Below are positions 54,008 through 63,887 of a DNA stretch of 64,000 nucleotides, piece after piece. The position numbers were made by a program, and so were the translations under genes. Every line of letters starts with the position of its first letter. Position 1 is the stretch's first letter. Origin of the DNA: Paracoccaceae bacterium (GTDB lineage Bacteria > Pseudomonadota > Alphaproteobacteria > Rhodobacterales > Rhodobacteraceae); NCBI GenBank assembly GCA_020622085.1, contig JAHRYM010000002.1, positions 1,078,895-1,142,894 on the forward strand. The letters run 5' to 3'. Under the pieces are notes generated by a model, which searched no databases, was not told the origin of the DNA, and worked only from the letters and a program-made list of their open reading frames with translations.

Positions 54008-54567
54008 TGCAGGATCATGTGACACGCTCGCGGCGCATCCGGCCGTGGAAACTGGCGCTGGTGGGGGCGATGGGGCTGACGATGGCGATGCTGGCGCTGG
54101 GGCTGACGCGGGATGCCTCGGTCGTCCCCTCGGCGCTGGTCGGCCGGGCGATGCCCGCCTTCGACCTGCCGCTGCTCGAAGGCGAGGGGTGGCTTGCCTC
54201 GGCCCAGGTCGAGGGGCGGCCGGTGGTGCTGAACTTCTGGGCGTCATGGTGCGGGACGTGCCGCGAGGAGCATCCCGAACTGGTCCGCCTCGGCCTGCGG
54301 GCACAGGCGAAGGGCGAATTTGCCATCGCCGGAATCAACTATCGCGACGATCCCGAACGGGCGCTGCACTTTTTGCGGCGCGAGGGGCAGTTTCCCTATG
54401 CCTCGGCGATGGATCCGCGCGGGCGGATGGGTATCGACTATGGCGTCTACGGCATGCCCGAGACCTTCTTCATCGACGCCTCGGGCGTGGTGCGCGGCCG
54501 TCATCCCGGCCCGCTGACCCCCGCCGTGCTGGCCCGGATGCTGCCCCTGATCGGAGTCGAGCCATGA
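54004..54567 (+). CDS. ccmG: Thiol:disulfide interchange protein CcmG (DsbE)
   Basis: 187 residues. One membrane anchor (WKLALVGAMGLTMAMLALGL, about 15-34) precedes a periplasmic thioredoxin fold with NFWASWCGTCREEHPEL (Cys83 and Cys86). The cis-Pro region GMPETFFIDASG follows. CcmG keeps the CxxCH cysteines of the apocytochrome reduced before heme ligation. The four-base overlaps on both sides indicate translational coupling. Confidence 0.95.
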   Translation: MMQDHVTRSRRIRPWKLALVGAMGLTMAMLALGLTRDASVVPSALVGRAMPAFDLPLLEGEGWLASAQVEGRPVVLNFWASWCGTCREEHPELVRLGLRAQAKGEFAIAGINYRDDPERALHFLRREGQFPYASAMDPRGRMGIDYGVYGMPETFFIDASGVVRGRHPGPLTPAVLARMLPLIGVEP

Positions 54568-55016
54568 TCCGCGCGCTGATCCTGGGCCTTGCCCTTGCCC
54601 TTGCCCTGCCGCTTGCCGCCCCCGCCCAGACCGCGACCGTGGCCGAGGCCCCCGACGAGCCGCGCATCCGCGCGCTGGCGCAGACGCTGCGCTGCCCGGT
54701 CTGCCAAAGCGAGTCGATCCTGGAAAGCCGCTCCTCGACCGCCTACGAGATGATGGTGATCCTGCGCGAGATGGTGGCCGAAGGCCGCGGCGATGCCGAG
54801 ATCGTCGAATTCTTCCGCAGCCGCTATGGCAATTACGTCATGCTGGCCCCGCCGCGAAACGGGCCGGGCGGGGTGATCTGGCTGCTGGCACCGACCCTGC
54901 TGGCCGGCGGGGGCGGGTTCTTCCTCTGGCGTCTGCGCCAGCGCGGGGCCGTGGTGGAGGTCCCGGCGCAGGCTCCGACCCTCGATGCCGAGCAGCTGCG
55001 GGGGACCGGGCTATGA
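54564..55016 (+). CDS. ccmH: Cytochrome c-type biogenesis protein CcmH
   Basis: 150 residues from ATG 54564 (MIRALILGLALALALPLAAPAQT, signal peptide). The redox motif LRCPVCQSESILES gives Cys44 and Cys47. A C-terminal membrane helix (VIWLLAPTLLAGGGGFFLWRL) follows the three-helix domain. CcmH resolves the mixed disulfide on the apocytochrome with CcmG. This is the short form equal to the N-terminal part of E. coli CcmH, and CcmI is encoded separately next. Confidence 0.95.
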   Translation: MIRALILGLALALALPLAAPAQTATVAEAPDEPRIRALAQTLRCPVCQSESILESRSSTAYEMMVILREMVAEGRGDAEIVEFFRSRYGNYVMLAPPRNGPGGVIWLLAPTLLAGGGGFFLWRLRQRGAVVEVPAQAPTLDAEQLRGTGL

Positions 55017-55957
55017 CCGTGCTTGTCATTGCGCTGGCGATGCTGGCCGCCGCCCTTGCCGCGCTGGCCATTCCGCTGTTCGGCCCGGCCCCCGCGCCGC
55101 TGGGTCACGGGCTGGAGGATGCAGCCCCGGTTGCCCGCTGGGAGGGCGAGCGCGCCCGGCTGGTCGCCGCGATGCGCGACAACGATCTGGCGCTGGCCGA
55201 GGGGCGGCTGGACGGCACGGTGCATCAATCGACGGCCAGCCGGCTGGCGGCCGAGGCCGAGCGCGTGCTGTCACGCCTGCGCGCCGCGCGCGACCAGTTC
55301 CAGGCCCCGGCACCGCTGGCCGAGATCGCGCCCCGCGCGGCCCTGTCGCATCTGGCGGTGATGGGCCTTGTGCTGGTGGTCGCTGTGCTTTCGGCGCAGG
55401 CTGCGGGGTGGCAGGACATCAACCTTGTCGGCAGCCCGCATGCCGACGGCTCGATCCCGCTGGACGGCACCGCCCCGCCGATGGCCACGGGCGAAGACAT
55501 GCCCGACATTGGCGCCATGGTCGCCGGGCTGGAGGCGCGGGTGGCCGAAGGCGATGCCACGGCGGAGGAGATCAAGATGCTCCTGCGCAGCTATGACACG
55601 CTGGGGCGGCTGGCCGATGCCCGCCCGGTGCTGCAAGGCGCGCTGGCCCGCTTCCCCGCGGATCCCGAGTTCCGGCTGGGCTGGCTGCGGCTGGTGGTCA
55701 GCCTGCCAGAGCCGGGCGATGCCGCCCGGGCGCTGCCGTTGGCCGAGGGGCTGATCGCCGAGATCCCCGACCTGCTGGAGGCGCGCTGGTATCGCAGCCT
55801 CCTGCTGGTCGGCGCGGCCCGGCGCGACGAAGCTTTGGCCGAGCTGCGCGGCATGGCCCCGCTTCTTCCTGCCGACAGCCCCGCCGGCCGCGCCGTGGCC
55901 GGGCTGATCGCCGATCTGGAAACCCTGCCCGCCCCGCCCGAAGGAGCATCGCCATGA
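55013..55957 (+). CDS. ccmI: Cytochrome c-type biogenesis protein CcmI (CycH)
   Basis: 314 residues. An N-terminal membrane helix ([21 protein letters not shown]) is followed by a cytoplasmic coiled coil ([31 protein letters not shown]), a second helix ([23 protein letters not shown]) and periplasmic TPR-like helices (about 185-300). CcmI chaperones apocytochromes to CcmFH. The coupled stops and starts tie it to ccmH and the downstream hemA. Confidence 0.93.
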   Translation: MTVLVIALAMLAAALAALAIPLFGPAPAPLGHGLEDAAPVARWEGERARLVAAMRDNDLALAEGRLDGTVHQSTASRLAAEAERVLSRLRAARDQFQAPAPLAEIAPRAALSHLAVMGLVLVVAVLSAQAAGWQDINLVGSPHADGSIPLDGTAPPMATGEDMPDIGAMVAGLEARVAEGDATAEEIKMLLRSYDTLGRLADARPVLQGALARFPADPEFRLGWLRLVVSLPEPGDAARALPLAEGLIAEIPDLLEARWYRSLLLVGAARRDEALAELRGMAPLLPADSPAGRAVAGLIADLETLPAPPEGASP

Positions 55958-57210
55958 GGGATGACACCGCCCCGTTTTCCGCCGGTCCCGAGGCCCCCGA
56001 CTATCTGGGCCTGATCGAGGATTACCTCTCCGGGCTGAAGGCCGAGGGGCGCTATCGCACCTTCCAGCTGCACGACCGCCGCAGCGGGGGCTTTCCCCAT
56101 TCGGTGATCCAGACGGCGGACGGTCCGCGAGAAGTGGTGGTCTGGTGCTCGAACGACTATCTCGGCATGGGCCAGCACCCCGCCGTCTGCGCCGCGATGA
56201 AGGCGGCGATCGACAGCCACGGCGCGGGGGCGGGGGGCACGCGCAACATCTCGGGCAATCACGGGCCGGTGGTGGCGCTGGAACGGGAACTGGCGCTGCT
56301 GCATGGCAAGGAGGCGGCGCTGGTCCTGGGCTGCGGCTGGCTGGCCAATCAGGCGGTGCTTTCGGCGCTGGGGCGGCTTTTGCCCGACTGCATCATCCTG
56401 TCCGACGAGATGAACCACGCCAGCATGATCGAGGGCATCCGCGCCGGGCGCTGCGAGAAACAGGTGTTCCGCCACAACGATCTGGCGCATCTGGAGGCGC
56501 TGCTGGCCGCCCAGCCGCCGGGCCGCTGCAAGCTGATCGCAGTCGAAAGCGTCTATTCCATGGACGGCGACCTCGCCCCCCTGGCCGGGATCGTGGCGCT
56601 GGCCGAACGCTATGGCGCGCTCACCTATCTGGACGAGGTCCACGCCGTCGGCATGTATGGCCCGACCGGCGCCGGCATCGCCGAGGCGCAGGGGCTGGCG
56701 CACCGGATCGACATCATCCAGGGCACGCTGGCCAAGGCCTATGGCGTGATCGGCGGCTATGTCGCGGGCAAGGCGGCGGTGGTCGATGCCATCCGTTCCA
56801 GCGGGACCGGCTTCATCTTCACCACGGCGATTCCCCCGGCGGTCGCGGCGGGGGCGCTGGCCTCGGTCCGGCATCTGCGCGGCGACGGGACGCTACGCGC
56901 GGCGCTGGCGGGGCGCGCGGCCCGGCTGCGCGGCCTGCTGGATGCGGCCCGCCTGCCGCATCTGCCGAACCCAAGCCATATCGTGCCGCTGATCGTCGGC
57001 GACGCGGCGCGCTGCCGGGAATTGTCGGACATGCTGCTGGCCGACCATGCGATCTATGTCCAGCCGATCAACTATCCCACCGTCCCGCGCGGGACCGAAC
57101 GGCTGCGCATCACCGCCACACCGCTGCATGACGATGCGATGATGGACACTCTGGTTCAGGCGCTGGTCGGCTGCTGGGAGGCGATGCAACTGCCAAGGTC
57201 GCGGCCATGA
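55954..57210 (+). CDS. hemA: 5-aminolevulinate synthase, divergent form
   Basis: 418 residues. It is a fold-type I PLP enzyme with the ALAS residues intact: Arg35 in EGRYRTF, Asn67 in WCSNDYLGM, Thr96/Asn98 in [29 protein letters not shown] and the PLP lysine Lys261 in [13 protein letters not shown]. It condenses glycine and succinyl-CoA to the first heme precursor. The normally conserved stretch after NISG (GTTLYH in Rhodobacter, from memory) reads GNHGPV here. It overlaps ccmI and ccmE by 4 bases each. A second housekeeping ALAS is expected elsewhere. Confidence 0.88.
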   Translation: MRDDTAPFSAGPEAPDYLGLIEDYLSGLKAEGRYRTFQLHDRRSGGFPHSVIQTADGPREVVVWCSNDYLGMGQHPAVCAAMKAAIDSHGAGAGGTRNISGNHGPVVALERELALLHGKEAALVLGCGWLANQAVLSALGRLLPDCIILSDEMNHASMIEGIRAGRCEKQVFRHNDLAHLEALLAAQPPGRCKLIAVESVYSMDGDLAPLAGIVALAERYGALTYLDEVHAVGMYGPTGAGIAEAQGLAHRIDIIQGTLAKAYGVIGGYVAGKAAVVDAIRSSGTGFIFTTAIPPAVAAGALASVRHLRGDGTLRAALAGRAARLRGLLDAARLPHLPNPSHIVPLIVGDAARCRELSDMLLADHAIYVQPINYPTVPRGTERLRITATPLHDDAMMDTLVQALVGCWEAMQLPRSRP

Positions 57211-57632
57211 GGCGGCTGGCCAAACGCCGCCGGGTGCAGCTTCTGGCGGGCGCTGCCCTGTTCCTTGCCGCCTCGGTCGCGCTGTTCGGCTATGCCTTCC
57301 GCGACGGCATCCAGTATCTCCGCACCCCGACCGAGGTGGCCGCCAATGCCCCCGGCCCGGCCGAGACCTTCCGCATCGGCGGCATGGTCAAGCCCGGCAG
57401 CCTGGCCCGCGCCGGGACCGACATCCGGTTCACCGTCAGCGATGGCACCGCCGAACTGGAGGTCGTCTATTCCGGCATCACCCCCGACCTCTTTGCCGAG
57501 GGCGCGGGCGTGGTCGCCACCGGGCGGCTGGTCGATGGCCGCTTTCAGGCCGAGACCATCCTTGCCAAGCATGACGAGGACTACATTCCGCGCGAGCTGG
57601 CCGACATGGGGCTGGCCGACGGCGAGGGCTGA
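57207..57632 (+). CDS. ccmE: Heme chaperone CcmE
   Basis: 141 residues. One membrane helix ([20 protein letters not shown], about 12-31) anchors a periplasmic beta-barrel. The heme-binding His122 lies in [10 protein letters not shown], the conserved HxxxY motif. CcmE carries heme from CcmC to CcmF. It is the last gene of the run and is convergent with pyrF 25 bases away. Placing ccmE after hemA, rather than beside ccmF, is unusual. Confidence 0.96.
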   Translation: MRRLAKRRRVQLLAGAALFLAASVALFGYAFRDGIQYLRTPTEVAANAPGPAETFRIGGMVKPGSLARAGTDIRFTVSDGTAELEVVYSGITPDLFAEGAGVVATGRLVDGRFQAETILAKHDEDYIPRELADMGLADGEG

Positions 57633-57657
57633 ACCCCGTTCCGGATCATGCCGGGTG

Positions 57658-58386
57658 TCAGCCGTGCGGCATTCCCGGGATCGCGCTCAGTTCTGCCAAC
57701 ACCGCCCCTGCGGCGGCGCGCGGGTCTGCCGCCATCCAGATCGGACGACCGACCACGATGTGGTCGGCACCGTCGGCGATGGCCTGTGCAGGCGTGGCCA
57801 CGCGCTTCTGGTCGCCGTGCGCTGCACCTGCCGGGCGCACGCCCGGCGTGACGATCAGGCGGCCTGCGGCTTCGGGCAGGGCACGGATCATCGCGGCTTC
57901 CTGCGGGCTGGCGATCACGCCATCTGCGCCAGCCTCGAAGGCGCGCGCGGCCCGCGTGGCGACCAGATCGGGGATGCTGCCATCGCGGATCAGCGCCGCG
58001 TCGAGATCGGCGCGGTCGAGCGAGGTCAGGATCGTGACCGCCAGTATTTTCATGCTGCTGCCGCTCGCACCTTCGCGCGCGGCCCGCACCACATGCGGGT
58101 CGCCATGGACCGTGAGGAAATCCAGATCGAATCGGGCAAGCCCGCGCACCGCCGCCTCGATCGTGGCGCCGATGTCGAAAAGCTTCATGTCCAGAAAGAT
58201 GCGTTTGCCGTGTTCCTGCTTGAGTTCATTGGCCAGCGCGAGCCCGCCCCCCGTCAGCATCCCCAGCCCGATCTTGTAGAAACCGACCGAGTCACCCAGC
58301 TTTTGTGCCAGATCCAGCCCTGAAACCGCATCTGGCACGTCCAGCGCGACGATCAGGCGGTTGTCGGATTTTTTCCGTGAGGTCAT
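57658..58386 (-). CDS. pyrF: Orotidine 5'-phosphate decarboxylase
   Basis: 242 residues from ATG 58386 (MTSRKKSDNRLIVALDV). The active-site Lys/Asp motif is RIFLDMKLFDIGAT, and TPGVRPAGAAHGDQKRVATP and HIVVGRPIWMAADP are the phosphate-binding segments. It makes UMP from OMP. The track start is 29 codons early. It is divergent from cutC. Confidence 0.97.
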   Translation of the reverse strand: MTSRKKSDNRLIVALDVPDAVSGLDLAQKLGDSVGFYKIGLGMLTGGGLALANELKQEHGKRIFLDMKLFDIGATIEAAVRGLARFDLDFLTVHGDPHVVRAAREGASGSSMKILAVTILTSLDRADLDAALIRDGSIPDLVATRAARAFEAGADGVIASPQEAAMIRALPEAAGRLIVTPGVRPAGAAHGDQKRVATPAQAIADGADHIVVGRPIWMAADPRAAAGAVLAELSAIPGMPHG

Positions 58387-58553
58387 TCGGTTCTCCTGCG
58401 GGGTCTTGATCGGTTTTTTCCTGATTGGGCTGCCACCCGCGGGACTGTCAAGCGGCAGAAGGGCTCTCGACACTGCCGCGCGTGGGACTATCGTGCCGGA
58501 GAGGGCGGCGCGTTTCCACCGGGCTGCCGTCGAAGCCTATGGGGATACGGGTG

Positions 58554-59300
58554 ATGGCGCGAGTGATACTGGAAATCTGTGTGGACAGCCCGGAAGGGCT
58601 TGCCGCGGCAATCGAGGGCGGGGCTGACCGGATCGAGTTATGCGCGGCGCTGAACCTGGGCGGGCTGACCCCTTCGCCGGGAATGATCGAGAAGGCCCGC
58701 AAGGCGCGGATCCCGGTGGTGGCGATGGTTCGTCCCCGCGCCGGGGATTTCGTCTATGGCCCGGACGACCTTGAGGTGATGGAGGCCGATATCGGCGCCA
58801 TCCGCGCGGCGGGGCTTTCGGGGGTGGTCTTCGGCGCAAGCCGGCCGGATGGCCGGCTGGACGAATCCAGCCTTGCGCGACTGGTTGCCGTGGCAGGAGA
58901 TCTGGAACTGACCCTGCACCGCTGCTTCGATCTGGTTCCCGATCGGGCCGAGGCGATGGAGGTTGCCGTGCGGCTGGGATTTGCCCGTATCCTGACGTCG
59001 GGCGGTGCCACGACGGCCACGGCCGGATACCATGACATTGCCGACATGATTGCGCTGGCACGCGGCCGGATCGCAATCATGCCCGGGTCGGGGATCACGC
59101 CTTCCAACGCGGGCTCCCTGCTGGAGCGGTTGCCGGTGACGGATATCCACGCCTCTTGCGGGGCACGGCTTGGTGTCGCGCCTCGGACGGTGACGCTTGG
59201 CTTCGCCACCGGCACCGAAAAGCAGACCGAAGCCAGCCGCGTGCGGGCGCTCAAGCAGGCCGTGACACGCAACGGTGCGCCAAAACTTCGGACCTCGTGA
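58554..59300 (+). CDS. cutC: CutC family protein
   Basis: 248 residues from ATG 58554 (MARVILEICVDSPEGLAAAIEGGADRIELCAAL); earlier ATGs are possible. It is a TIM barrel with the family segments GLTPSPGMI, VMVRPR-like (VAMVRPRAGDFVY), TLHRCFDLV and RILTSGG. CutC was linked to copper tolerance in E. coli, but a direct copper role is debated. No other metal genes lie nearby. Confidence 0.9.
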   Translation: MARVILEICVDSPEGLAAAIEGGADRIELCAALNLGGLTPSPGMIEKARKARIPVVAMVRPRAGDFVYGPDDLEVMEADIGAIRAAGLSGVVFGASRPDGRLDESSLARLVAVAGDLELTLHRCFDLVPDRAEAMEVAVRLGFARILTSGGATTATAGYHDIADMIALARGRIAIMPGSGITPSNAGSLLERLPVTDIHASCGARLGVAPRTVTLGFATGTEKQTEASRVRALKQAVTRNGAPKLRTS

Positions 59301-59314
59301 CGCAGGCGCTCATC

Positions 59315-59343
59315 TTGAAATGCCCGCATGGTCTTCACATGTG
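59315..59343 (+). promoter_or_regulatory. RpoH (heat-shock) promoter of clpB
   Basis: CTTG at 59315-59318, an 18-base spacer and CACATGT at 59337-59343 resemble the alphaproteobacterial sigma-32 consensus (CTTG-N17/18-CYTATnT). It lies about 80 bases before the clpB start. Confidence 0.6.
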
Positions 59344-59421
59344 GGCCATGAGACCCGGGAAGGACGTGCCGCAATGGCGGGCGTTCCATGTGCCGGGGGC
59401 TTTTGAAAAGGAGATGAGCCG

Positions 59422-62037
59422 ATGAACATGGAAAAGTTCACGGAACGGTCGCGCGGCTTTCTGCAGGCGGCGCAGACCATCGCGATGCGCGAGGGACATC
59501 AGCGCCTGACGCCCGAACACCTTCTGAAAGCATTGATGGATGACGATCAGGGCCTTTCGGCCAACCTGATCCGCCGCGCCGGGGGCGAGCCTGCGCGCGT
59601 CGTCGAATCCGTCGATCTGGCGGTGTCGAAGCTGCCGAAGGTCTCGGGTGGGTCGGGCGAGGTCTACACCGACCCGTCGCTGGTGCGGGTTCTGGACGAG
59701 GCCGAGAAGGTCGCCCAGAAGGCGGGCGACAGCTTTGTGCCGGTCGAACGCATTCTGATGGCGCTGGCGATGGTCAATACCCGCGCCAAGGATGCTCTGG
59801 ATGCCGGCGCCGTGTCGGCGCAGAAGCTGAACACCGCGATCAACGACATCCGCAAGGGCCGCACGGCGGATTCGGCTTCGTCCGAAGACACGATGGAGGC
59901 CCTGAAGAAATACGCCCGCGACCTGACCGAGGCCGCCGAACTGGGCAAGATCGACCCGATCATCGGCCGGGACGAGGAAATCCGCCGTGCCATGCAGGTG
60001 CTGAGCCGCCGCACCAAGAACAACCCGGTGCTGATCGGTGAACCCGGCGTCGGCAAGACGGCGATCGCCGAGGGCCTGGCGCTGCGCATCATCGACGGCG
60101 ACGTGCCCGAAAGCCTGAAGAACAAGAAGCTGATGGCGCTGGACATGGGCGCGCTGATCGCCGGTGCGAAATACCGCGGCGAATTCGAGGAACGCCTGAA
60201 GGCGATCCTGAAGGAGATCGAGGCGGCGTCGGGCGAAATCATCCTGTTCATCGACGAACTGCACACGCTGGTTGGCGCGGGCAAGGCAGATGGGGCGATG
60301 GATGCCGCGAACCTGATCAAACCCGCGCTGGCGCGGGGCGAACTGCACTGCATCGGCGCCACGACGCTGGACGAATACCGCAAGTATATCGAAAAGGACG
60401 CGGCGCTGGCCCGGCGCTTCCAGCCGGTTCTGGTTGAGGAACCGACGGTCGAGGACACCATCTCGATCCTGCGCGGGATCAAGGAGAAATACGAGCTTCA
60501 CCACGGTGTGCGAATCTCCGATTCGGCGCTGGTGGCGGCGGCGACCCTTTCGCACCGCTACATCACCGACCGCTTCCTGCCAGACAAGGCCATCGACCTG
60601 ATGGACGAGGCGGCGTCGCGCCTGCGGATGGAAGTGGACAGCAAGCCCGAGGAACTGGACCAGCTGGACCGGCAGATCCTGCAGATGCAGATCGAGGCCG
60701 AGGCGCTGAAGAAGGAAGACGACGCCGCCAGCAAGGACCGTCTGGAAAAGATCGAGAAGGAATTGGGCGACCTGCAGCAACGCTCGGCCGAGATGACGGC
60801 GCGCTGGCAGGCCGAACGCGACAAGCTCGAATCGTCGCGGGGGCTCAAGGAACAACTGGACCACGCGCGGGCGCAGCTTGAACAGGCGAAGCGCGAAGGC
60901 AACCTCGCCAAGGCCGGTGAGTTGTCCTACGGAGTCATTCCGGGGCTGGAACGGCAACTGACGGAAAGCGAGACCAAGGAAGACGGGCTGATGGTGGAAG
61001 AAGCCGTGCGCCCCGAACAGATCGCCGAGGTGGTGGAACGCTGGACCGGCATTCCCACGTCGAAGATGCTGGAAGGCGAACGCGAAAAGCTTCTGCGTAT
61101 GGAAGAGGAACTGGGCAAGCGGGTCATCGGTCAGCGGCAAGCCGTGGTTGCGGTTTCGAACGCGGTGCGCCGTGCGCGGGCGGGGCTCAACGACGAAAAC
61201 CGGCCGCTGGGGTCGTTCCTGTTCCTTGGGCCGACCGGCGTCGGCAAGACCGAACTGACGAAGGCGGTGGCCGAGTATCTTTTTGACGACGACAGCGCGA
61301 TGGTCCGCATCGACATGTCCGAATTCATGGAGAAACACGCCGTCGCCCGCCTGATCGGCGCGCCTCCGGGCTATGTCGGCTATGACGAAGGCGGTGTGCT
61401 GACCGAAGCCGTGCGGCGCCGGCCCTATCAGGTCGTGCTGTTCGACGAGGTGGAAAAGGCGCACCCGGACGTGTTCAACGTGCTCTTGCAGGTGCTGGAC
61501 GATGGCGTGCTGACCGATGGCCAGGGCCGCACGGTCGACTTCAAGCAGACGCTGATCGTGCTGACCTCGAACCTGGGCAGCCAGGCGCTGAGCCTTCTGC
61601 CGGAAGGCACCGACAGCTCGGCGGCCCGCGCCGATGTGATGGAAGCGGTGCGGGCGCATTTCCGGCCTGAATTCCTGAACCGTCTGGATGAGACGATCAT
61701 CTTCGACCGGCTGACGCGTGACGACATGGACGGTATCGTGTTGATCCAGCTTCGCCGGCTGGAAAAGCGCCTGGCGCAGCGCAAGATCACGCTTGATCTG
61801 GACGATGCGGCGCGCAAGTGGCTGGCGGACGAAGGCTATGACCCGGTCTTCGGCGCGCGGCCCCTGAAGCGGGTGATCCAGCGCAGTCTGCAGGACCGTC
61901 TGGCCGAGATGATCCTGTCGGGCGAGGTGCTTGACGGATCGACCGTCACGGTGACGGCCGGTGTGGATGGTCTGGTGGTTGGCGGACACATCAGCCAATC
62001 GGGCCGCGAACGCCCCCATGCGGCGGCGCTGCACTGA
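59422..62037 (+). CDS. clpB: ATP-dependent disaggregase ClpB
   Basis: 871 residues. The Clp-N repeats (about 1-145) precede NBD1 with [15 protein letters not shown] and the ClpB-specific coiled-coil middle domain (about 400-520, [21 protein letters not shown]). NBD2 has [19 protein letters not shown]. ClpB dissolves protein aggregates with DnaK. It has its own RpoH-like promoter and a terminator. Confidence 0.98.
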   Translation: MNMEKFTERSRGFLQAAQTIAMREGHQRLTPEHLLKALMDDDQGLSANLIRRAGGEPARVVESVDLAVSKLPKVSGGSGEVYTDPSLVRVLDEAEKVAQKAGDSFVPVERILMALAMVNTRAKDALDAGAVSAQKLNTAINDIRKGRTADSASSEDTMEALKKYARDLTEAAELGKIDPIIGRDEEIRRAMQVLSRRTKNNPVLIGEPGVGKTAIAEGLALRIIDGDVPESLKNKKLMALDMGALIAGAKYRGEFEERLKAILKEIEAASGEIILFIDELHTLVGAGKADGAMDAANLIKPALARGELHCIGATTLDEYRKYIEKDAALARRFQPVLVEEPTVEDTISILRGIKEKYELHHGVRISDSALVAAATLSHRYITDRFLPDKAIDLMDEAASRLRMEVDSKPEELDQLDRQILQMQIEAEALKKEDDAASKDRLEKIEKELGDLQQRSAEMTARWQAERDKLESSRGLKEQLDHARAQLEQAKREGNLAKAGELSYGVIPGLERQLTESETKEDGLMVEEAVRPEQIAEVVERWTGIPTSKMLEGEREKLLRMEEELGKRVIGQRQAVVAVSNAVRRARAGLNDENRPLGSFLFLGPTGVGKTELTKAVAEYLFDDDSAMVRIDMSEFMEKHAVARLIGAPPGYVGYDEGGVLTEAVRRRPYQVVLFDEVEKAHPDVFNVLLQVLDDGVLTDGQGRTVDFKQTLIVLTSNLGSQALSLLPEGTDSSAARADVMEAVRAHFRPEFLNRLDETIIFDRLTRDDMDGIVLIQLRRLEKRLAQRKITLDLDDAARKWLADEGYDPVFGARPLKRVIQRSLQDRLAEMILSGEVLDGSTVTVTAGVDGLVVGGHISQSGRERPHAAALH

Positions 62038-62050
62038 CATTGCGAAGCGA

Positions 62051-62079
62051 TTGGGCCGCCCCCCGGGGTGGCCCTTTTC
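62051..62079 (+). terminator. Rho-independent terminator of clpB
   Basis: GGGCCGCCCC and GGGGTGGCCC pair (about 9 bp) and are followed by TTTTCT, 15 bases after the clpB stop. Confidence 0.85.
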
Positions 62080-62181
62080 TGGCCCGCGTCACGATTTACC
62101 ACGGCATCGTTACACCCGCGTCATAGGATCTCTGCCATAGATTAGGGGTTCAGCCGGATACCTCATCCGCAGGAGGCCCCG

Positions 62182-63105
62182 ATGAAGCGACCCTTTCGCA
62201 GCGACCTGAAATGGTCGGACGTGACGCCGCAGGCCGCCTACCTGAACCGCCGTTCGCTGATGGCCGGGGCAGGGGGAGGATTGGTCGCGGCGCTGATCGG
62301 CGGCGGGGCGGCATCGGCCAAGCCCTCGGCCTTTTCCACTTCCGATCCGCAGACGAAATTTGAAGACATCACCACCTACAACAACTTCTATGAATTCGGC
62401 ACGGGGAAGTCCGACCCCGCGCAGTATGCAGGCGGGCTGACGATCGCCCCCTGGTCGGTGCAGATCGACGGGCTGGTGGATCGGCCCGGCAGCTACGCTC
62501 TGGAAGACATCCTTGCCAAGGTCACGCTGGAAGAACGGATCTATCGTCTGCGCTGCGTCGAGGCCTGGTCGATGGTCATTCCCTGGATCGGCTTTCCGCT
62601 GGCCGACCTGCTGACCCGTGTCGGCGTGCAGCCGGGGGCGAAATACGTGGCCTTCCAGACGCTGTTGCGCCCCGAAGAGATGCCGGGGCAGCAGATGGCG
62701 CTTCTGGATTGGCCCTATGTCGAAGGTCTGCGGCTGGATGAGGCGATGCATCCGCTGGCGATCCTCGCGACCGGCCTTTATGGCGATGCGCTACCCCGCC
62801 AGAACGGCGCTCCGATCCGGCTGGTCGTGCCGTGGAAATATGGCTTCAAGTCGATCAAGTCGATCGTCAGGATTACCCTCACCGATGGCGAGCCGCCGAC
62901 CACCTGGAAAACGATGCAGTCGAACGAATACGGCTTTTTCGCCAACGTGAACCCGAGCGTGGACCATCCCCGTTGGAGCCAGGCCAGTGAAAGGGTCATC
63001 GGTGCGGGGTTGTTCGCGGGGAGGAGGCCCACGCTGATGTTCAACGGATACGGCGATCAGGTCGCCTCGCTTTATGCGGGCCAGGATCTGGCGAAAGACT
63101 ACTGA
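62182..63105 (+). CDS. msrP: Protein-methionine-sulfoxide reductase catalytic subunit MsrP
   Basis: 307 residues. A twin-arginine signal ([12 protein letters not shown], about 23-34) exports the folded molybdopterin protein. The Mo ligand Cys lies in [15 protein letters not shown], and the sulfite-oxidase fold motif [19 protein letters not shown] follows. MsrP repairs oxidised Met in periplasmic proteins using electrons from MsrQ and the quinone pool. Its stop overlaps the msrQ start. Confidence 0.96.
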   Translation: MKRPFRSDLKWSDVTPQAAYLNRRSLMAGAGGGLVAALIGGGAASAKPSAFSTSDPQTKFEDITTYNNFYEFGTGKSDPAQYAGGLTIAPWSVQIDGLVDRPGSYALEDILAKVTLEERIYRLRCVEAWSMVIPWIGFPLADLLTRVGVQPGAKYVAFQTLLRPEEMPGQQMALLDWPYVEGLRLDEAMHPLAILATGLYGDALPRQNGAPIRLVVPWKYGFKSIKSIVRITLTDGEPPTTWKTMQSNEYGFFANVNPSVDHPRWSQASERVIGAGLFAGRRPTLMFNGYGDQVASLYAGQDLAKDY

Positions 63106-63710
63106 TGACCGCGACCGAGGTCTTCAACGCCCGTCTGCGCAGCGTGCCGCCGGGTAGCCTCTACCTTGTCGCGGCCCTGCCGGCGCTTTGGCTGATCTTT
63201 GCGGTCGCCACGGGCCAGGGCGGCGCCGACCCGGTCAAGACGCTGGAGCTGGGCTTCGGTCGCTGGGCGCTGAAGCTGATCATCGCGGTTCTGGCGATCA
63301 CTCCGCTGCGGCGGTTCGCCGGGGTCAATCTGATCCGCTGGCGTCGACCGCTGGGGGTCATGGCATCGGTCTATGTCCTGCTGCATCTGGCCAGCTGGCT
63401 GGTGCTGGACATGGGGCTTTTGTGGCAGCAGGCGCTGGGCGACATCGTCAAGCGGCCCTACATCACGCTCGGCATGATCGCGGCTGCGCTGATGCTGCCC
63501 TTGGCACTCACCTCGAACGACGCCTCGCTCAGGCGGCTCGGCGGGCAACGCTGGCGGCGGCTGCATCGGCTGACCTATCCGGTGGCCTTGTTGGCGGCGA
63601 TCCACTTCGTCTTGCAGGGCAAGGTCTGGATGGCCGACGCGGTGATTTATCTGGTGATCGTCGGGGCGCTGCTGGCATTTCGGGCGGGAATCGTGGCGAA
63701 GCGAATCTGA
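63105..63710 (+). CDS. msrQ: Heme-binding membrane subunit MsrQ
   Basis: 201 residues with about six membrane helices. Histidines that could hold heme b are in VLLHLASWLVLD and RLHRLTYPVALLAAIHFV. MsrQ carries electrons from quinol to MsrP. It overlaps msrP by one base (TGATG). Two short hairpins follow at 63727-63761. Confidence 0.94.
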   Translation: MTATEVFNARLRSVPPGSLYLVAALPALWLIFAVATGQGGADPVKTLELGFGRWALKLIIAVLAITPLRRFAGVNLIRWRRPLGVMASVYVLLHLASWLVLDMGLLWQQALGDIVKRPYITLGMIAAALMLPLALTSNDASLRRLGGQRWRRLHRLTYPVALLAAIHFVLQGKVWMADAVIYLVIVGALLAFRAGIVAKRI

Positions 63711-63807
63711 AGCGGCCCCCGGAGGCGATTCCGGATGCGGAATCGGCCTGGGACGCAGGCCCCGGGACGAAAAAGGACCGAAGACCCTCGGAAAACCAGG
63801 GCGAGTC

Positions 63808-63816
63808 TGTGGATAA
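63808..63816 (-). other. Perfect DnaA-box sequence
   Basis: TGTGGATAA is the exact complement of the E. coli consensus TTATCCACA. It is a single copy between msrQ and the rRNA-type promoter, next to an AT-rich tract (63880-63965). One box alone is not an origin; a regulatory role is equally possible. Confidence 0.6.
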
Positions 63817-63887
63817 CCCAGCCGCAAGCAGCGATCACGGCGCCAGTCGACAAGCCGGCTGCGAGACAACCCCGGGAAATGCCAGTT

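Noticed and set aside
51983-54304. 773-residue minus-strand ORF
   Set aside because: It is antisense to ccmF and is Arg/His/Pro/Gly-rich; a shadow of high GC3.
59335-62040. 901-residue minus-strand ORF
   Set aside because: It is the exact antisense of clpB with no recognisable domain.
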